Shown here: piece by piece, positions 45,490-55,301 of the stretch
Numbering within the stretch: position 1 is the stretch's first letter
How the letters are laid out: each line of letters starts with the position of its first letter
From: Betaproteobacteria bacterium
GTDB taxonomy: Bacteria; Pseudomonadota; Gammaproteobacteria; Burkholderiales; Rhodocyclaceae
NCBI GenBank assembly: GCA_012026885.1
Contig: VEPL01000012.1
Coordinates: 1-57,549 of the forward strand
Direction of reading: 5' to 3'
DNA length: 57,549 nt
Notes under the pieces: generated by a model
The model's input: the letters and a program-made list of their open reading frames with translations, nothing else
Databases searched by the model: none
Told to the model about the DNA's origin: nothing
Program-made: the position numbers and the translations under genes

Positions 45490-46278
45490 ATGAACTTCGC
45501 CCTGATCCTGTTGATCCTGCTGGTCGTTACCGGCGCCCTTTACGCGGTCGACCACCTGAAATTCCGGAAATTGCGCGGCAAGGACGCCAAAGAGCCATTG
45601 TGGGTGGAGTGGGGTGCCAGTTTCTTCCCCGTCATCCTGATCGTCTTCGTGCTCCGCTCATTCCTGTTCGAGCCGTTCAAGATCCCTTCCGGCTCCATGA
45701 TTCCCACCTTGCTGGTCGGCGATTTCATCCTCGTCAACAAATTCACCTACGGCATCCGTTTGCCGGTGATCAACAAGAAAGTCATCAGCATCAACGACCC
45801 GCAGCGCGGCGACGTGTTGGTCTTCCGTTACCCTGAAGATCCGTCGCTCGACTATATCAAGCGCGTGGTCGGCCTTCCCGGCGACACGGTGGCCTACCAG
45901 AACAAGCGGCTGACGATCAACGGCCAGGCGGTCGACGCGAAACGGGATGGCGATTATCTCCATTCGGGACGGATCTATTACTCGGAGCAGTTCGTCGAAA
46001 AGCTTGGCGATTCAGTACACCGTTACCTCAACGACAGTGATGCGCCGGCCTTCATTCCGGATGCCACGCGCTTTCCCTACCGGGAAAATTGCACCTACAA
46101 TGCTGCCGGTGTGATCTGCAAGGTGCCGCCAGGGCATTACTTCATGATGGGCGACAACCGTGACAACAGCCGGGACAGTCGCGTCTGGGGTTTCGTCCCG
46201 GAGGACAATATCGTCGGCAAGGCGTTCTTCGTCTGGCTGAACTTCAGCGACCTAGGCCGGATCGGGGCATTCAAGTAA
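45490..46278 (+). CDS. lepB: Signal peptidase I
   Basis: A 262-residue leader peptidase with two N-terminal transmembrane helices (about 3-19 and 44-60) and a periplasmic catalytic domain. Catalytic Ser69 is in PSGSMIPTLL and Lys124 in DYIKRVVGLPGD; GDNRDNSRDSR is conserved box E. The lepA-lepB-DUF4845-rnc-era order is the normal proteobacterial operon. Confidence 0.97.
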   Translation: MNFALILLILLVVTGALYAVDHLKFRKLRGKDAKEPLWVEWGASFFPVILIVFVLRSFLFEPFKIPSGSMIPTLLVGDFILVNKFTYGIRLPVINKKVISINDPQRGDVLVFRYPEDPSLDYIKRVVGLPGDTVAYQNKRLTINGQAVDAKRDGDYLHSGRIYYSEQFVEKLGDSVHRYLNDSDAPAFIPDATRFPYRENCTYNAAGVICKVPPGHYFMMGDNRDNSRDSRVWGFVPEDNIVGKAFFVWLNFSDLGRIGAFK

Positions 46279-46288
46279 GGGGAAATCA

Positions 46289-46639
46289 ATGAAACATCAA
46301 CGCGGCGTAGCCCTGAGCGGGCTGATCTTCTGGGGCGTCCTGCTGGCACTGGTCGCCATCCTTGGCATGAAGGTCTTCCCGACCGCCACCGAGTACTTCA
46401 AGTTGCAGAAGACGCTCAAGTCGGTCATCAACCAGGTCGGGCCCGAAGCTACCTTCAGCGACGTCAAGAAGTCCTACGATCGCTTCGCCGAGATTGACGG
46501 CCTCGAAATTCCGGTGGATCAACTGGACATCAGCAAGGATTCGGGCAAGGTCGTCATTTCCTTCGACTACGACAAGCGCATCCCGCTCTTCGCCAACGTC
46601 AGCCTGCTCATCAACTACAAGGGCTCGACGGCCCAGTAA
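46289..46639 (+). CDS. DUF4845 membrane protein
   Basis: A 116-residue protein with one N-terminal membrane helix (about 8-27, VALSGLIFWGVLLALVAILG) and a small periplasmic domain. DUF4845 proteins sit between lepB and rnc in beta- and gammaproteobacteria; no function is known. GGGGAAA precedes the ATG. Confidence 0.85.
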   Translation: MKHQRGVALSGLIFWGVLLALVAILGMKVFPTATEYFKLQKTLKSVINQVGPEATFSDVKKSYDRFAEIDGLEIPVDQLDISKDSGKVVISFDYDKRIPLFANVSLLINYKGSTAQ

Positions 46640-46642
46640 GCG

Positions 46643-47311
46643 ATGGACCACGCTCCGCTCGCTGCTGCGCTCGGCCACGCTTTTGCCGACCGCGGCCTGC
46701 TGGGGGTCGCGTTGACCCATCGGAGCTTCGGCGTGCCAAACAATGAGCGGCTCGAGTTTCTCGGGGATGGCGTTTTGAACTGCGTAGTCGCTACCTTGCT
46801 CTTCGAGCGCTTTCCCGCTCTGCCGGAAGGCGAGCTGTCGCGCTTGCGCGCCTCACTGGTCCGCCAGGAAGCACTGCACGGACTGGCATTGCAATTGGGG
46901 CTCGGCACCCACCTGGCGCTGGGCGAAGGCGAGATCGCAAGTGGCGGCCGCGAGCGTCCGTCCATCCTCGCCGATGCGCTCGAGGCCTTGTTCGGCGCGA
47001 TCTATCGCGATGCCGGCTTCGCTGCTGCCGAAGCGGCCATTTCCCGCCTCTACCAACCATTGATCGACGCATTGCGTCCGGGAAACCAGAACAAGGATGC
47101 CAAGACGCGACTGCAGGAGTGGTTGCAGGGCCGACGACGGCCATTGCCGCAGTACCGGCTCGTCGAAGCGAGCGGTGCCGCACACCAGCGGCAATTCAAT
47201 GTCAGTTGCGAAATTGCCGAGCCGGCCATGACGACTACCGGTCAGGGCGGTAGCCGACGTCTTGCCGAGCAGGCAGCTGCCGAGGCCGCTTTGCAGATGT
47301 TGCAGCGATGA
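46643..47311 (+). CDS. rnc: Ribonuclease III
   Basis: A 222-residue double-strand-specific RNase that processes rRNA precursors and many mRNAs. The signature NERLEFLGD (34-42) and the metal ligands Asp42, Asp111 and Glu114 are present; the dsRNA-binding domain occupies about 152-222. It starts 3 nt after the DUF4845 stop and its own stop overlaps the era ATG by 4 nt. Confidence 0.97.
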   Translation: MDHAPLAAALGHAFADRGLLGVALTHRSFGVPNNERLEFLGDGVLNCVVATLLFERFPALPEGELSRLRASLVRQEALHGLALQLGLGTHLALGEGEIASGGRERPSILADALEALFGAIYRDAGFAAAEAAISRLYQPLIDALRPGNQNKDAKTRLQEWLQGRRRPLPQYRLVEASGAAHQRQFNVSCEIAEPAMTTTGQGGSRRLAEQAAAEAALQMLQR

Positions 47312-48192
47312 CCGCGGTCCGCTCGGGTTATCTCGCCATCGTCGGGCGACCGAACGTCGGCAAGTCGACCTTGCTCAATCGCCTGGTCGGCGAAAAGATC
47401 AGTATCGTCTCGCGCAAGGCGCAGACAACCCGCCACCGTGTCACCGGCATCGTCACTACCCCCGATGCGCAGTTCGTCTTCGTCGATACGCCGGGATTCC
47501 AGACCCGTCACACCAACGCCCTCAACCGGGCGATGAATCGCGGCGTGACCCAGACGCTCGCCGACGTCGATGTCGTGCTTTTCGTCATTGAAGCCGGTCG
47601 CTTCGATGCCAAGGACGAAGCTGTCCTCAAGCTGTTGCCGCCCGACCGGCCGGTCATCCTCGTGATCAACAAGACCGATGCCGTTGCGGAAAAGAGCGCA
47701 CTGCTGCCACTCGTCGCGAAGGTCACCGCTCTGCGCGAGTTCGCCGCAGTGGTGCCGGTCAGTGCCGCCAAGGGCCGTCAAATCGACGATCTGCTTGCCG
47801 TGGCGCGCCGCCACCTGCCCAACGAAGGCCTGCTATTTCCGGACGACGAACTGACCGACCGCAGCGAACGCTTCCTGGCAGCCGAGTATGTCCGCGAGAA
47901 GTTGTTCCGCCTGCTGGGAGACGAATTGCCCTACGCGGCAACCGTCGAAATCGAGAAGTACGAACAGGAAGGCAACCTCCGCCGGATCTACGCCGCCATC
48001 GTCGTCGACCGCGACAGCCACAAGGCAATCGTCATCGGCAAGGGCGGCGGGGCGCTCAAGCGTATCGCCAGTGAAGCGCGCCAGGACATGGAGCGACTGT
48101 TCGGCGGCAAGGTCTATCTCGAGGTCTGGGTCAAGGTGAAATCGGGCTGGGCCGATGACGAGCGCCTGCTCAAGAGCCTCGGCTACGAATGA
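47308..48192 (+). CDS. era: GTPase Era
   Basis: A 294-residue GTPase needed for 16S rRNA maturation. G motifs [14 protein letters not shown] and NKTD, and a C-terminal KH domain ([24 protein letters not shown]). Overlaps rnc and recO by 4 nt each, so rRNA processing (rnc) and ribosome assembly (era) are translationally coupled here. Confidence 0.97.
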   Translation: MTAVRSGYLAIVGRPNVGKSTLLNRLVGEKISIVSRKAQTTRHRVTGIVTTPDAQFVFVDTPGFQTRHTNALNRAMNRGVTQTLADVDVVLFVIEAGRFDAKDEAVLKLLPPDRPVILVINKTDAVAEKSALLPLVAKVTALREFAAVVPVSAAKGRQIDDLLAVARRHLPNEGLLFPDDELTDRSERFLAAEYVREKLFRLLGDELPYAATVEIEKYEQEGNLRRIYAAIVVDRDSHKAIVIGKGGGALKRIASEARQDMERLFGGKVYLEVWVKVKSGWADDERLLKSLGYE

Positions 48193-48920
48193 GCGAGCGC
48201 AGCCGGGTCGACGGCCAGCCGGCCTTTGTCCTGCACACCCATCCGTTCCGCGAGACCAGCCTGATCATCGAGGTGTTTTCGCGCGATTTCGGGCGCCTGG
48301 CCTTGCTTGCCCGCGGTGCCCGGCGGCCGCGTGCGGCCTTGCGCGGCCTGTTGATGAGCTTCCAGCCGCTCGAACTCGACTGGGCGGGGAAGGGCGAGGT
48401 TCCCAACCTGATGAAGGCGGAGTGGGTCGGGGGACAGCCACTGCTTTCCGGGTCTGCACTGTTCTGCGGGTATTACCTGAACGAACTGATGATGCAGCTG
48501 CTGCCGCGCGAGGATGCCCACCCCGGCTTGTTTACGGCCTATGCGGAGACGCTGGCCGGACTGGCTGCGCAACCCGATCCGGCTGACCTCGAAGCAACGC
48601 TCCGGCTATTCGAGAAGGCACTTCTGCAGGAGATCGGCTACGGCCTTACATTCGCCCACGACATGGCGGGTGAGCCCATCTTCGCGGAGGCGCTTTACAC
48701 CTATCGCATGGAACATGGCGCCGTCCGGTTGGCGCCCGGTGAGGAGGATGCAGCTCCGGCCATCAGCGGCCAGACGCTGCTCGACCTCGGTCGTGGGGCA
48801 CTGACCGAGCCGCGAGCGCGCAACGAGGCAAAAGCGCTGATGCGGCAACTTCTCGCCTATCATCTGGCCGGCAGGGAGCTCGCTACGCGCAAGATTTTCA
48901 AGGAGCTGCAGGAACTATGA
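48189..48920 (+). CDS. recO: DNA repair protein RecO
   Basis: A 243-residue RecO, the mediator that helps load RecA onto SSB-coated gaps in the RecFOR pathway. An OB-fold N-terminal domain ([34 protein letters not shown]) is followed by an all-helical domain. Four-base overlaps join it to era and pdxJ. Confidence 0.94.
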   Translation: MSERSRVDGQPAFVLHTHPFRETSLIIEVFSRDFGRLALLARGARRPRAALRGLLMSFQPLELDWAGKGEVPNLMKAEWVGGQPLLSGSALFCGYYLNELMMQLLPREDAHPGLFTAYAETLAGLAAQPDPADLEATLRLFEKALLQEIGYGLTFAHDMAGEPIFAEALYTYRMEHGAVRLAPGEEDAAPAISGQTLLDLGRGALTEPRARNEAKALMRQLLAYHLAGRELATRKIFKELQEL

Positions 48921-49684
48921 TCGAACTTGGCGTCAATATCGACCACGTGGCGACCATTCGCCAGGCGCGCCGCACCTACGAGCCCGACCCGGTCTGGGCG
49001 GCCGTCGAGGCGCAACTCGGCGGTGCCGACGGGATTACCGTCCACCTGCGTGAAGACCGGCGCCACATTTGCGACGACGATGTCCGCCGACTCAAGGACG
49101 CCGTCCATATCAAGCTCAACCTGGAGATGGCTGCCACCGAGGAGATGGTCGCGATCGCCTGCGCCCTGCGTCCGGAAATGGCCATGCTCGTTCCCGAAGG
49201 ACGGCATGAGATCACCACCGAGGGGGGGCTCGATGTTGCCACCCAAGAGCCCCGGCTGCGTGATGTCGTCAGCCGCCTTGCCGGTGCCGGCATCACCACC
49301 AGCGTCTTCATCGACGCCGACCCTGCCCAGGTCGAGGCCGCCGCGCGAATCGGCGCCAGGGTCTGCGAAATCCATACCGGTCCCTATGCACACGCCTTCC
49401 ATCACCAGGGTCGGGACGCCGAGGCAGCAGCTGTCACCGCCGAGCTCGCCAAGGTCCGCCGCGCCGGCCGGCTCATCCGCACCGCCGGCATGCGCTTCAA
49501 TGCCGGCCATGCGCTCAACTACGCCAATGTCGGCCCCATTGCCCGCCTGCCCGGAGTCCGCGAACTGCACATCGGCCATGCGGTGGTCAGCCGCGCGGTC
49601 TTTGTCGGCCTGCGCGAGGCGGTGCGCGAAATGAAGGCCGTGATGCGCTCCGCTGCGGCCATGCCGGAGGCCGACGGCGGATGA
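48917..49684 (+). CDS. pdxJ: Pyridoxine 5'-phosphate synthase
   Basis: A 255-residue TIM-barrel enzyme that makes pyridoxine 5'-phosphate from deoxyxylulose phosphate and aminoacetone phosphate. The family start [20 protein letters not shown] and [22 protein letters not shown] and [12 protein letters not shown] are conserved. Overlaps recO and acpS by 4 nt. Confidence 0.97.
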   Translation: MIELGVNIDHVATIRQARRTYEPDPVWAAVEAQLGGADGITVHLREDRRHICDDDVRRLKDAVHIKLNLEMAATEEMVAIACALRPEMAMLVPEGRHEITTEGGLDVATQEPRLRDVVSRLAGAGITTSVFIDADPAQVEAAARIGARVCEIHTGPYAHAFHHQGRDAEAAAVTAELAKVRRAGRLIRTAGMRFNAGHALNYANVGPIARLPGVRELHIGHAVVSRAVFVGLREAVREMKAVMRSAAAMPEADGG

Positions 49685-50055
49685 TCGTCGGCATCGGCAC
49701 GGACATCGTTGCCGTCGAACGCCTGCGCCGCCTGTGGGAACGCCACGGGCAGCGCGCCGCCGAACACCTGCTCGCCGTCGAGGAATACCCCGACCTCGAG
49801 CGGGCGACGGACAAAGGCCGCTTCCTCGCCAAGCGCTTCGCCGCCAAGGAAGCCTTTGCCAAGGCGTACGGCACCGGTGTCCGGCCACCCGTCCTGCTCA
49901 CGACCGTAGCCATCGGCCACGACGAGTTGGGCAAGCCACTCCTGCGTTTCAATGGTTCGCTCGCCGTGGCGACAGCGAACCTGCGTGCCCATCTGAGCCT
50001 CAGCGACGAAGCGGAGTTCGCCGTGGCCTTCGTCGTCCTGGAGCAAGCCCGATGA
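49681..50055 (+). CDS. acpS: Holo-[acyl-carrier-protein] synthase
   Basis: A 124-residue phosphopantetheinyl transferase that activates Acp[12 protein letters not shown] with Asp8, and the metal-binding [12 protein letters not shown] segment, are present. The overlap with pdxJ and nagZ is 4 nt each. Confidence 0.96.
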   Translation: MIVGIGTDIVAVERLRRLWERHGQRAAEHLLAVEEYPDLERATDKGRFLAKRFAAKEAFAKAYGTGVRPPVLLTTVAIGHDELGKPLLRFNGSLAVATANLRAHLSLSDEAEFAVAFVVLEQAR

Positions 50056-51068
50056 ATCTCCCGCCCGGTCCGCTGATGATCGACATTGCCGGTTGCGCCC
50101 TGTGCGACCTCGACCGCGAGCGTCTCTGTCACCCCTCGGTCGGCGGGATCATCCTGTTTTCGCGGAATTATCGCGATCCCGAACAGCTTGCCGCACTGAC
50201 GGACGAAATCCATGCGTTGCGCGCCCCCCCCCTTCTGATTGCCGTGGATCACGAGGGGGGGAGGGTTCAGCGCTTCCGCGAAGGATTCACGCGCCTGCCG
50301 CCGATGCGCGCTCTCGGTACCCTGCATGATCGTGATCCGGCGGCAGCGCTTTCCGCGGCGACCGATACCGGCTATGTTCTGGCAGCCGAATTGCGCGCCT
50401 GTGGCGTGGATTATTCATTCACGCCGGTTCTTGACCTCGATTACGGCCCGTCGCGGGTCATCGGCGACCGTGCTTTCCATCGCCAAGCCGAAGTCGTTTC
50501 AGTGCTTGCGGCCTCCATGATCGACGGACTGGCGGAGGGCGGCATGGGCGCCTGCGGCAAGCATTATCCCGGTCACGGCTATGTCATCCCTGACTCCCAC
50601 GTCGATCTTCCGGTTGACGCCCGCACGCTTGCCGAAATGGCCGACGACATGCTTCCGTACCGCAGGCTATCGCTCGCCGGAGTCATGGCCGCCCACGTCA
50701 TTTACGAGTGCTTTGACTGCAATACAGCTGTATTTTCAAATAAATGGATACGTTATCTAAGAGAAAACATTAATTTTGGCGGCGTGGTTTTCACCGACGA
50801 TCTGTCGATGGCCGGTGCGGGGGTCGCCGGCGACATGCCGGCACGCGTCGCTGCCGCCGAGACAGCCGGGTGCGACATGCTGCTGGTGTGCAATGCGCCG
50901 GACGATGTGGCGCGCGTTCTTGCCGAATGGCAGCCGAAGCAGGATGCCGCGCGGGCGGCGAGAATCAGCGCGCTGCTGCCTACAGCCAGGGCGCCATCGC
51001 TAGCTGCGCTCCGGGAATTGCCGCGCTATCGCGAAGCGCTAGCGACGCTCGCCAGGCTGGGGGCGTAA
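50052..51068 (+). CDS. nagZ: Beta-N-acetylhexosaminidase NagZ
   Basis: A 338-residue family 3 glycosidase that removes GlcNAc from anhydro-muropeptides in peptidoglycan recycling. IAVDHEGGRVQRFR, GKHYPGHG with the following DSH, and FTDDLSM with the nucleophile Asp are conserved. The ATG overlaps the acpS stop; longer in-frame sequence upstream lies in acpS. Residues 224-242 (50721-50777) are encoded by a strongly AT-rich patch, 13 of 57 bases G or C, unlike the rest of the gene, although the protein sequence is normal. It converges on efp across a strong hairpin. Confidence 0.96.
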   Translation: MNLPPGPLMIDIAGCALCDLDRERLCHPSVGGIILFSRNYRDPEQLAALTDEIHALRAPPLLIAVDHEGGRVQRFREGFTRLPPMRALGTLHDRDPAAALSAATDTGYVLAAELRACGVDYSFTPVLDLDYGPSRVIGDRAFHRQAEVVSVLAASMIDGLAEGGMGACGKHYPGHGYVIPDSHVDLPVDARTLAEMADDMLPYRRLSLAGVMAAHVIYECFDCNTAVFSNKWIRYLRENINFGGVVFTDDLSMAGAGVAGDMPARVAAAETAGCDMLLVCNAPDDVARVLAEWQPKQDAARAARISALLPTARAPSLAALRELPRYREALATLARLGA

Positions 51069-51073
51069 ACAGT

Positions 51074-51097
51074 GACGGGCAGCCGAGGCTGCCCGTC
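51074..51097. terminator. Hairpin between convergent nagZ and efp
   Basis: GACGGGCAGCC and its complement form an 11-bp stem with a 2-nt nominal loop; flanking AGT/ACT can extend it. No T-run, so termination strength is uncertain. Confidence 0.6.
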
Positions 51098-51121
51098 GTC
51101 ACTTGCCGGAATGTCCGGCGC

Positions 51122-51679
51122 TTACTTGACGCGATTCCGGTATTCGTCGGTACGGGTGTCGATTTCGATCTTGTCGCCGATATTGACGAAAGCCGGCACC
51201 GGCAGCTCAAAACCGGTGGCCAGGCGCGCCGGCTTGAGAACCTTGCCCGAGGTGTCGCCCTTGACGGCCGGCTCGGTGTAAATGACCTCGCGGACCACGC
51301 TGTTGGGCAATTCAACCGAGATCGCCTTGCCGTCGTAGAAGACGACTTCACAGGCAAGGCCGTCCTCGAGGTATTTCAGGGCGTCGACCATGTTCTCGGC
51401 TTCGACCTCGAACTGGTTGTATTCGCCGTCCATGAAGACATACATCGGGTCGGCAAAATAGGAATAGGTCACTTCCTTCTTGTCGAGGACGATCTGCTCG
51501 AACTTGTCGTCTGCCTTGTAGACCGCTTCGGAAGCAGCGCCGGAAAGCAGGTTCTTCAGCTTCATCTTGACCACGGCAGCGTTGCGGCCGGACTTGTTGT
51601 ACTCGGTCTTCTGGACGACGAGCGGGTCGTTGCCGACCATGATGACGTTGCCGGAGCGGAGTTCCTGAGCGGTTTTCAT
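51122..51679 (-). CDS. efp: Elongation factor P
   Basis: A 185-residue EF-P that rescues ribosomes stalled at polyproline. The start [16 protein letters not shown] at 51679 follows AGGA. The loop that reaches the peptidyl-transferase centre is NKSGRNAAV with Arg32 instead of the modifiable lysine of E. coli. The adjacent earP gene encodes the enzyme expected to rhamnosylate this arginine, so the pair is consistent. Confidence 0.97.
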   Translation of the reverse strand: MKTAQELRSGNVIMVGNDPLVVQKTEYNKSGRNAAVVKMKLKNLLSGAASEAVYKADDKFEQIVLDKKEVTYSYFADPMYVFMDGEYNQFEVEAENMVDALKYLEDGLACEVVFYDGKAISVELPNSVVREVIYTEPAVKGDTSGKVLKPARLATGFELPVPAFVNIGDKIEIDTRTDEYRNRVK

Positions 51680-51716
51680 GCGGACATTCCTGATTCGGGA
51701 AAAGATAAACGCATGA

Positions 51717-52805
51717 TTATAACCGAGAATGGCAAAAACTGACCAGCCTGGCGGCGAGATCATCCGATTGCGCCAGGCTTGCGCTCCAGGCTGCCGTACG
51801 CAAGCCGAATTCGCCGCGCAACCGGAGAAATTCGCGCCATGTCGCCAGGAAAGCATGGTCATCGCCGAAATTCCATGCCTGGAAGGTGTCGACCGCAACA
51901 GTCGCCAGCCGGGGATCCAGACCCTCGACAAGGCGTTCGAGGAATGCCTCGACCTTGTTGCGGCGAGCCTGCGGGTCATCTTGCGGGTAGGCTTGCCAAA
52001 CGAAGGGATGCCCAGCCAGCAGGGCACCGACCAGTGAATCCTCGCCCCGCACGAAATTGATCGCGCAACGTTCGATCAGCGCGTCGTAGCCGGCCTGGTC
52101 AAGGAAGGGCAGGGGCAGCACCTCGATTCCGCCTCGGCGCCACGGTCCCGGGCCCGGCAAATGCCGGGAAACTGCCTGCAGCGCTTTGCCGTACGTCACG
52201 TACAGCCTGGCAGCGCAACCCAGTTCCTCGAGTCCGGCCAGCAGGCCGCCGACCGGGGCATCTTCGTAGCAGAACAGGCTGACCTCGAGCGCTGTGCCCG
52301 CCGCTGCCGCTGGTAGCGGAGCATGACTGCGGCCGGACATGAGCAGCCCGCCGCTCCCCGGGCCGAAACCCGGGAAGAAGAAATACTTGACCAGCGGCAG
52401 CGCCGGATGCGGCGAGGCCAGCCCGTGGCAGCCTTCTGCCCAGGCTTCGGCGGTCAGGTATTCGAGATTGATCCAGACCGGTCTCGCTTCGCGCTTCGCC
52501 ATTGTCGCCAGGTAGTCCGCCGGCAGGTCGCAGGCGAAGGCTTCGATGACCACGTCGCCGCTGCAATCGACGGCAAATGCTTCCTGCCAGAGGCGGATTT
52601 CGACTCCCGCCACGGTTTGCGTGACCAGGGCGGGCGATACCGCGGGCGCCAGGGCATGCAGGCAGGGCAGGTCGTCGATCCACAAGCGGACCCGGCAATC
52701 GTGCCGGGTGGCCAGTTGCGTCGCCAGCCGCCAGCAGACGCCGGCGTCGCCGAAATTGTCGATTACACGGCAGAAGATGTCCCACAGTGGCTGCATGGTC
52801 CGCAT
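51717..52805 (-). CDS. earP: EF-P arginine rhamnosyltransferase EarP
   Basis: A ~362-residue GT-B glycosyltransferase (family GT104) that transfers rhamnose from dTDP-rhamnose to Arg32 of [22 protein letters not shown] holds the catalytic aspartates, and [20 protein letters not shown] resembles the nucleotide-sugar binding region. It lies directly upstream of efp on the same strand, 37 nt apart. A second ATG three codons downstream (52796) is an equally possible start. It is divergent from the uracil-DNA glycosylase gene over 14 nt. Confidence 0.94.
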   Translation of the reverse strand: MRTMQPLWDIFCRVIDNFGDAGVCWRLATQLATRHDCRVRLWIDDLPCLHALAPAVSPALVTQTVAGVEIRLWQEAFAVDCSGDVVIEAFACDLPADYLATMAKREARPVWINLEYLTAEAWAEGCHGLASPHPALPLVKYFFFPGFGPGSGGLLMSGRSHAPLPAAAAGTALEVSLFCYEDAPVGGLLAGLEELGCAARLYVTYGKALQAVSRHLPGPGPWRRGGIEVLPLPFLDQAGYDALIERCAINFVRGEDSLVGALLAGHPFVWQAYPQDDPQARRNKVEAFLERLVEGLDPRLATVAVDTFQAWNFGDDHAFLATWREFLRLRGEFGLRTAAWSASLAQSDDLAARLVSFCHSRL

Positions 52806-52819
52806 GTTAACATCGCCGC

Positions 52820-53488
52820 ATGCGCGCCTTCTCCGATCCGATCGACTGTACGGCTTGTCCGCGTCTCGCGGCGCACCTTGAAGCCATACGCCGTCGGGAA
52901 CCGGGGTGGCATGGCCGCCCGGTGCCCGCCTTCGGTCCGCTCGCGGCGCGTTTGCTGGTCGTCGGGCTCGCCCCCGGGGAAAAGGGGGCCAACCGCACCG
53001 GCAGGCCTTTCACCGGCGATGTCGCCGGCGAACTTCTTTACCCCGCATTGCACCGCTTCGGGTTCGCCAGCAGCCCGGTTCCGCTCGACGAGGAGGGTGC
53101 AGCCAACCAGCGCCTCACGCTCGCCGACTGCCGCATCACCAATGCCGTCCGCTGCCTGCCACCGGCCAACAAGCCGACAACTGAAGAAATCGTCCGCTGC
53201 AACGGGCATCTGCAGGCGGAACTGGCTGCAATGGAAGCACTGGAGATCATTGTGGCGCTCGGCGCAATTGCCCACCGGGCAGTGCTCGACGCCTACGGTC
53301 TCCGGGTCAGCCGGCATGTCTTCGGACACCACCGCAGCCACGCCCTGCCCGACGGGCGACTGCTGATCGACAGCTACCACTGCAGCGGCTACAACTGGCG
53401 CACGGGGCGCCTGACGCGCGAAGCCTTCGAAGCGGTATTCGCCGATGCGCGCGCAAGGCTTGGGGAAAGCCGTCCGCAATCCCGATGA
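52820..53488 (+). CDS. Uracil-DNA glycosylase, family 5-like
   Basis: A 222-residue uracil-DNA glycosylase-fold protein. Four-cysteine iron-sulfur ligands include CTACPRL near the start; GLAPGEKGANRTGRPFTGDVAG is a family 5 (UDGb) motif, and SYHCSGYNWRTGRL matches the second motif region with a Cys in place of the usual Pro. It removes uracil and possibly other deaminated bases. Its stop overlaps the uvrC start by 4 nt, suggesting coordinated DNA repair. Confidence 0.88.
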   Translation: MRAFSDPIDCTACPRLAAHLEAIRRREPGWHGRPVPAFGPLAARLLVVGLAPGEKGANRTGRPFTGDVAGELLYPALHRFGFASSPVPLDEEGAANQRLTLADCRITNAVRCLPPANKPTTEEIVRCNGHLQAELAAMEALEIIVALGAIAHRAVLDAYGLRVSRHVFGHHRSHALPDGRLLIDSYHCSGYNWRTGRLTREAFEAVFADARARLGESRPQSR

Positions 53489-55296
53489 GTTTCGACGCCA
53501 AGGCATTCCTGGCCGGGCTTACGGACTTGCCCGGTGTCTACCGGATGCTTGCCGGCGACGGCAGCGTCCTCTACGTCGGCAAGGCCAAGAACCTGCGCAA
53601 GCGCGTCGCGTCATATTTCCGCGAGAACCTGCCGAGCCCGCGGATCGCCCACATGGTGGGGCAGATCGCCGCCATCGAGACGACCGCGACGCGCACCGAG
53701 GCGGAGGCGCTGCTGCTCGAGAACAACCTGATCAAGTCGCTCGCCCCGCGCTACAACATCATCTTCCGCGACGATAAATCCTACCCCTACATCATGTTGA
53801 CGCGGGCGGAATTCCCGCGACTCGCCTTTTTCCGCGGGGCGCCAGACCGGCGCGCCGACTACTACGGCCCCTATCCATCTTCCTGGGCAGTGCGCGACGG
53901 CATCCACCTGCTGCAAAAGACGTTCCGCCTGCGCACCTGCGAGGAGGCGGTATTCGCCAATCGCTCGCGCCCGTGCCTGCTCTACCAGATCCGGCGCTGC
54001 AGCGCTCCCTGCGTCGGCCTGATCGACCGGGACAGCTATGCAGCCGACGTGCAAACGGCCGCGCTTTTCCTCGAGGGAAAGCAGCAGGAAGTTACGCGGC
54101 GCCTCGCTCAGGCGATGGATGATGCTTCCGCGCGAATGGCGTTCGAACACGCCGCGATGCTGCGCGACCGTATCCAGTCGCTGCGGCAGGTTCAGGAAAA
54201 ACAGTTCGTCACCAGCGCGAAGGCCACCGACGTCGATGTCATTGTCGCCGTTGCCGAAAGCGGGCTACTTTGCGTCAATCTCGCGATGATCCGCGGTGGC
54301 CGCCATCTCGGCGACCGCCAGTTCTTTCCGGGGAATGCGGCCGAATCGAGCGCTCCGGAGGCGGTGGCAGCCTTCTTGCGCCAGCACTATGCGGCGCATC
54401 CGCCGCCGCGACGCATTCTCGTGTCGCCGGCGCCTGCCGCAGATGCCGACAGCGAGGTTACGGCAGCTGCGCTGAGTGAATTCGCCGGCCATCCGGTCAG
54501 CACAGGCAACGCGCGGGGCGCAACCGAGAAAGCCTGGGTGGCGATGGCTCTGCAGAATGCCGGGCTTGCATTGCTCGCGCGCCGGCAGTCGGCAGCCCAG
54601 CAGGAAAGCCGTTTGCTGGCATTGCGCGACGCCCTCGGGCTCGACGAGGCGCCGCAGCGGATCGAATGTTTCGACATCAGCCACACGCAGGGCGAGGCTG
54701 CAGTCGCTTCCTGCGTCGTTTACGAAGGCGGGGCCCTGAAGAAGAGCGATTATCGCCGCTTCAACATGCGCGACATAACGCCCGGTGACGACTATGCGGC
54801 GATCGCGCAGGCGGTTTCACGCCGCTACGCGGGGCTCGCGGGCGGCGAGGGCAGGGCGCCGGACCTCCTGCTGATCGATGGCGGCAAGGGCCAGGTCGCG
54901 GCCGCGCGCGCCGCATTGGTCGAACTCGGCCTCGATCTCGAACCAATAGGCGTGGCCAAGGGGGAAGGTCGCAAGGCGGGACTCGAAACGCTGGTTTTCG
55001 CCGGCAACCGAGAGCCGCTACAATTGCCGCCTGTGCACCCCGGCCTTCACCTGATCCAGGAAATCCGCGACGAGGCTCATCGTTTCGCGGTCTCCGGCCA
55101 CCGTGCGCGCCGCGGCAAGGCACGCAGGACCTCGCATCTCGAGGATATTCCGGGCGTCGGCCTGGCGCGCCGCAAAGCGCTCATTGCCTGTTTCGGCGGT
55201 ATCGCCGGAGTGCGCGATGCGACCGCCGACCAGCTTGCCGAGGTTCCCGGGATAAGCCGCCAGCAAGCGGAAGCGATCTACGCCGCGTTACACTGA
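53485..55296 (+). CDS. uvrC: Excinuclease ABC subunit C
   Basis: A 603-residue UvrC, the dual incision nuclease of nucleotide excision repair. The N-terminal GIY-YIG nuclease domain (LPGVYRMLAGDGSVLYVGKA), a Cys-rich stretch (RTCEEAVFANRSRPCLLYQIRRCSAPC), the UVR domain, the RNase H-like 5'-incision domain (FDISHTQGEAAVASCVVYEGG, LLIDGGKGQ) and a C-terminal helix-hairpin-helix are all present. Overlaps the glycosylase gene by 4 nt; pgsA follows after 5 nt. Confidence 0.97.
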   Translation: MSFDAKAFLAGLTDLPGVYRMLAGDGSVLYVGKAKNLRKRVASYFRENLPSPRIAHMVGQIAAIETTATRTEAEALLLENNLIKSLAPRYNIIFRDDKSYPYIMLTRAEFPRLAFFRGAPDRRADYYGPYPSSWAVRDGIHLLQKTFRLRTCEEAVFANRSRPCLLYQIRRCSAPCVGLIDRDSYAADVQTAALFLEGKQQEVTRRLAQAMDDASARMAFEHAAMLRDRIQSLRQVQEKQFVTSAKATDVDVIVAVAESGLLCVNLAMIRGGRHLGDRQFFPGNAAESSAPEAVAAFLRQHYAAHPPPRRILVSPAPAADADSEVTAAALSEFAGHPVSTGNARGATEKAWVAMALQNAGLALLARRQSAAQQESRLLALRDALGLDEAPQRIECFDISHTQGEAAVASCVVYEGGALKKSDYRRFNMRDITPGDDYAAIAQAVSRRYAGLAGGEGRAPDLLLIDGGKGQVAAARAALVELGLDLEPIGVAKGEGRKAGLETLVFAGNREPLQLPPVHPGLHLIQEIRDEAHRFAVSGHRARRGKARRTSHLEDIPGVGLARRKALIACFGGIAGVRDATADQLAEVPGISRQQAEAIYAALH

Positions 55297-55301
55297 GCGC
55301 C

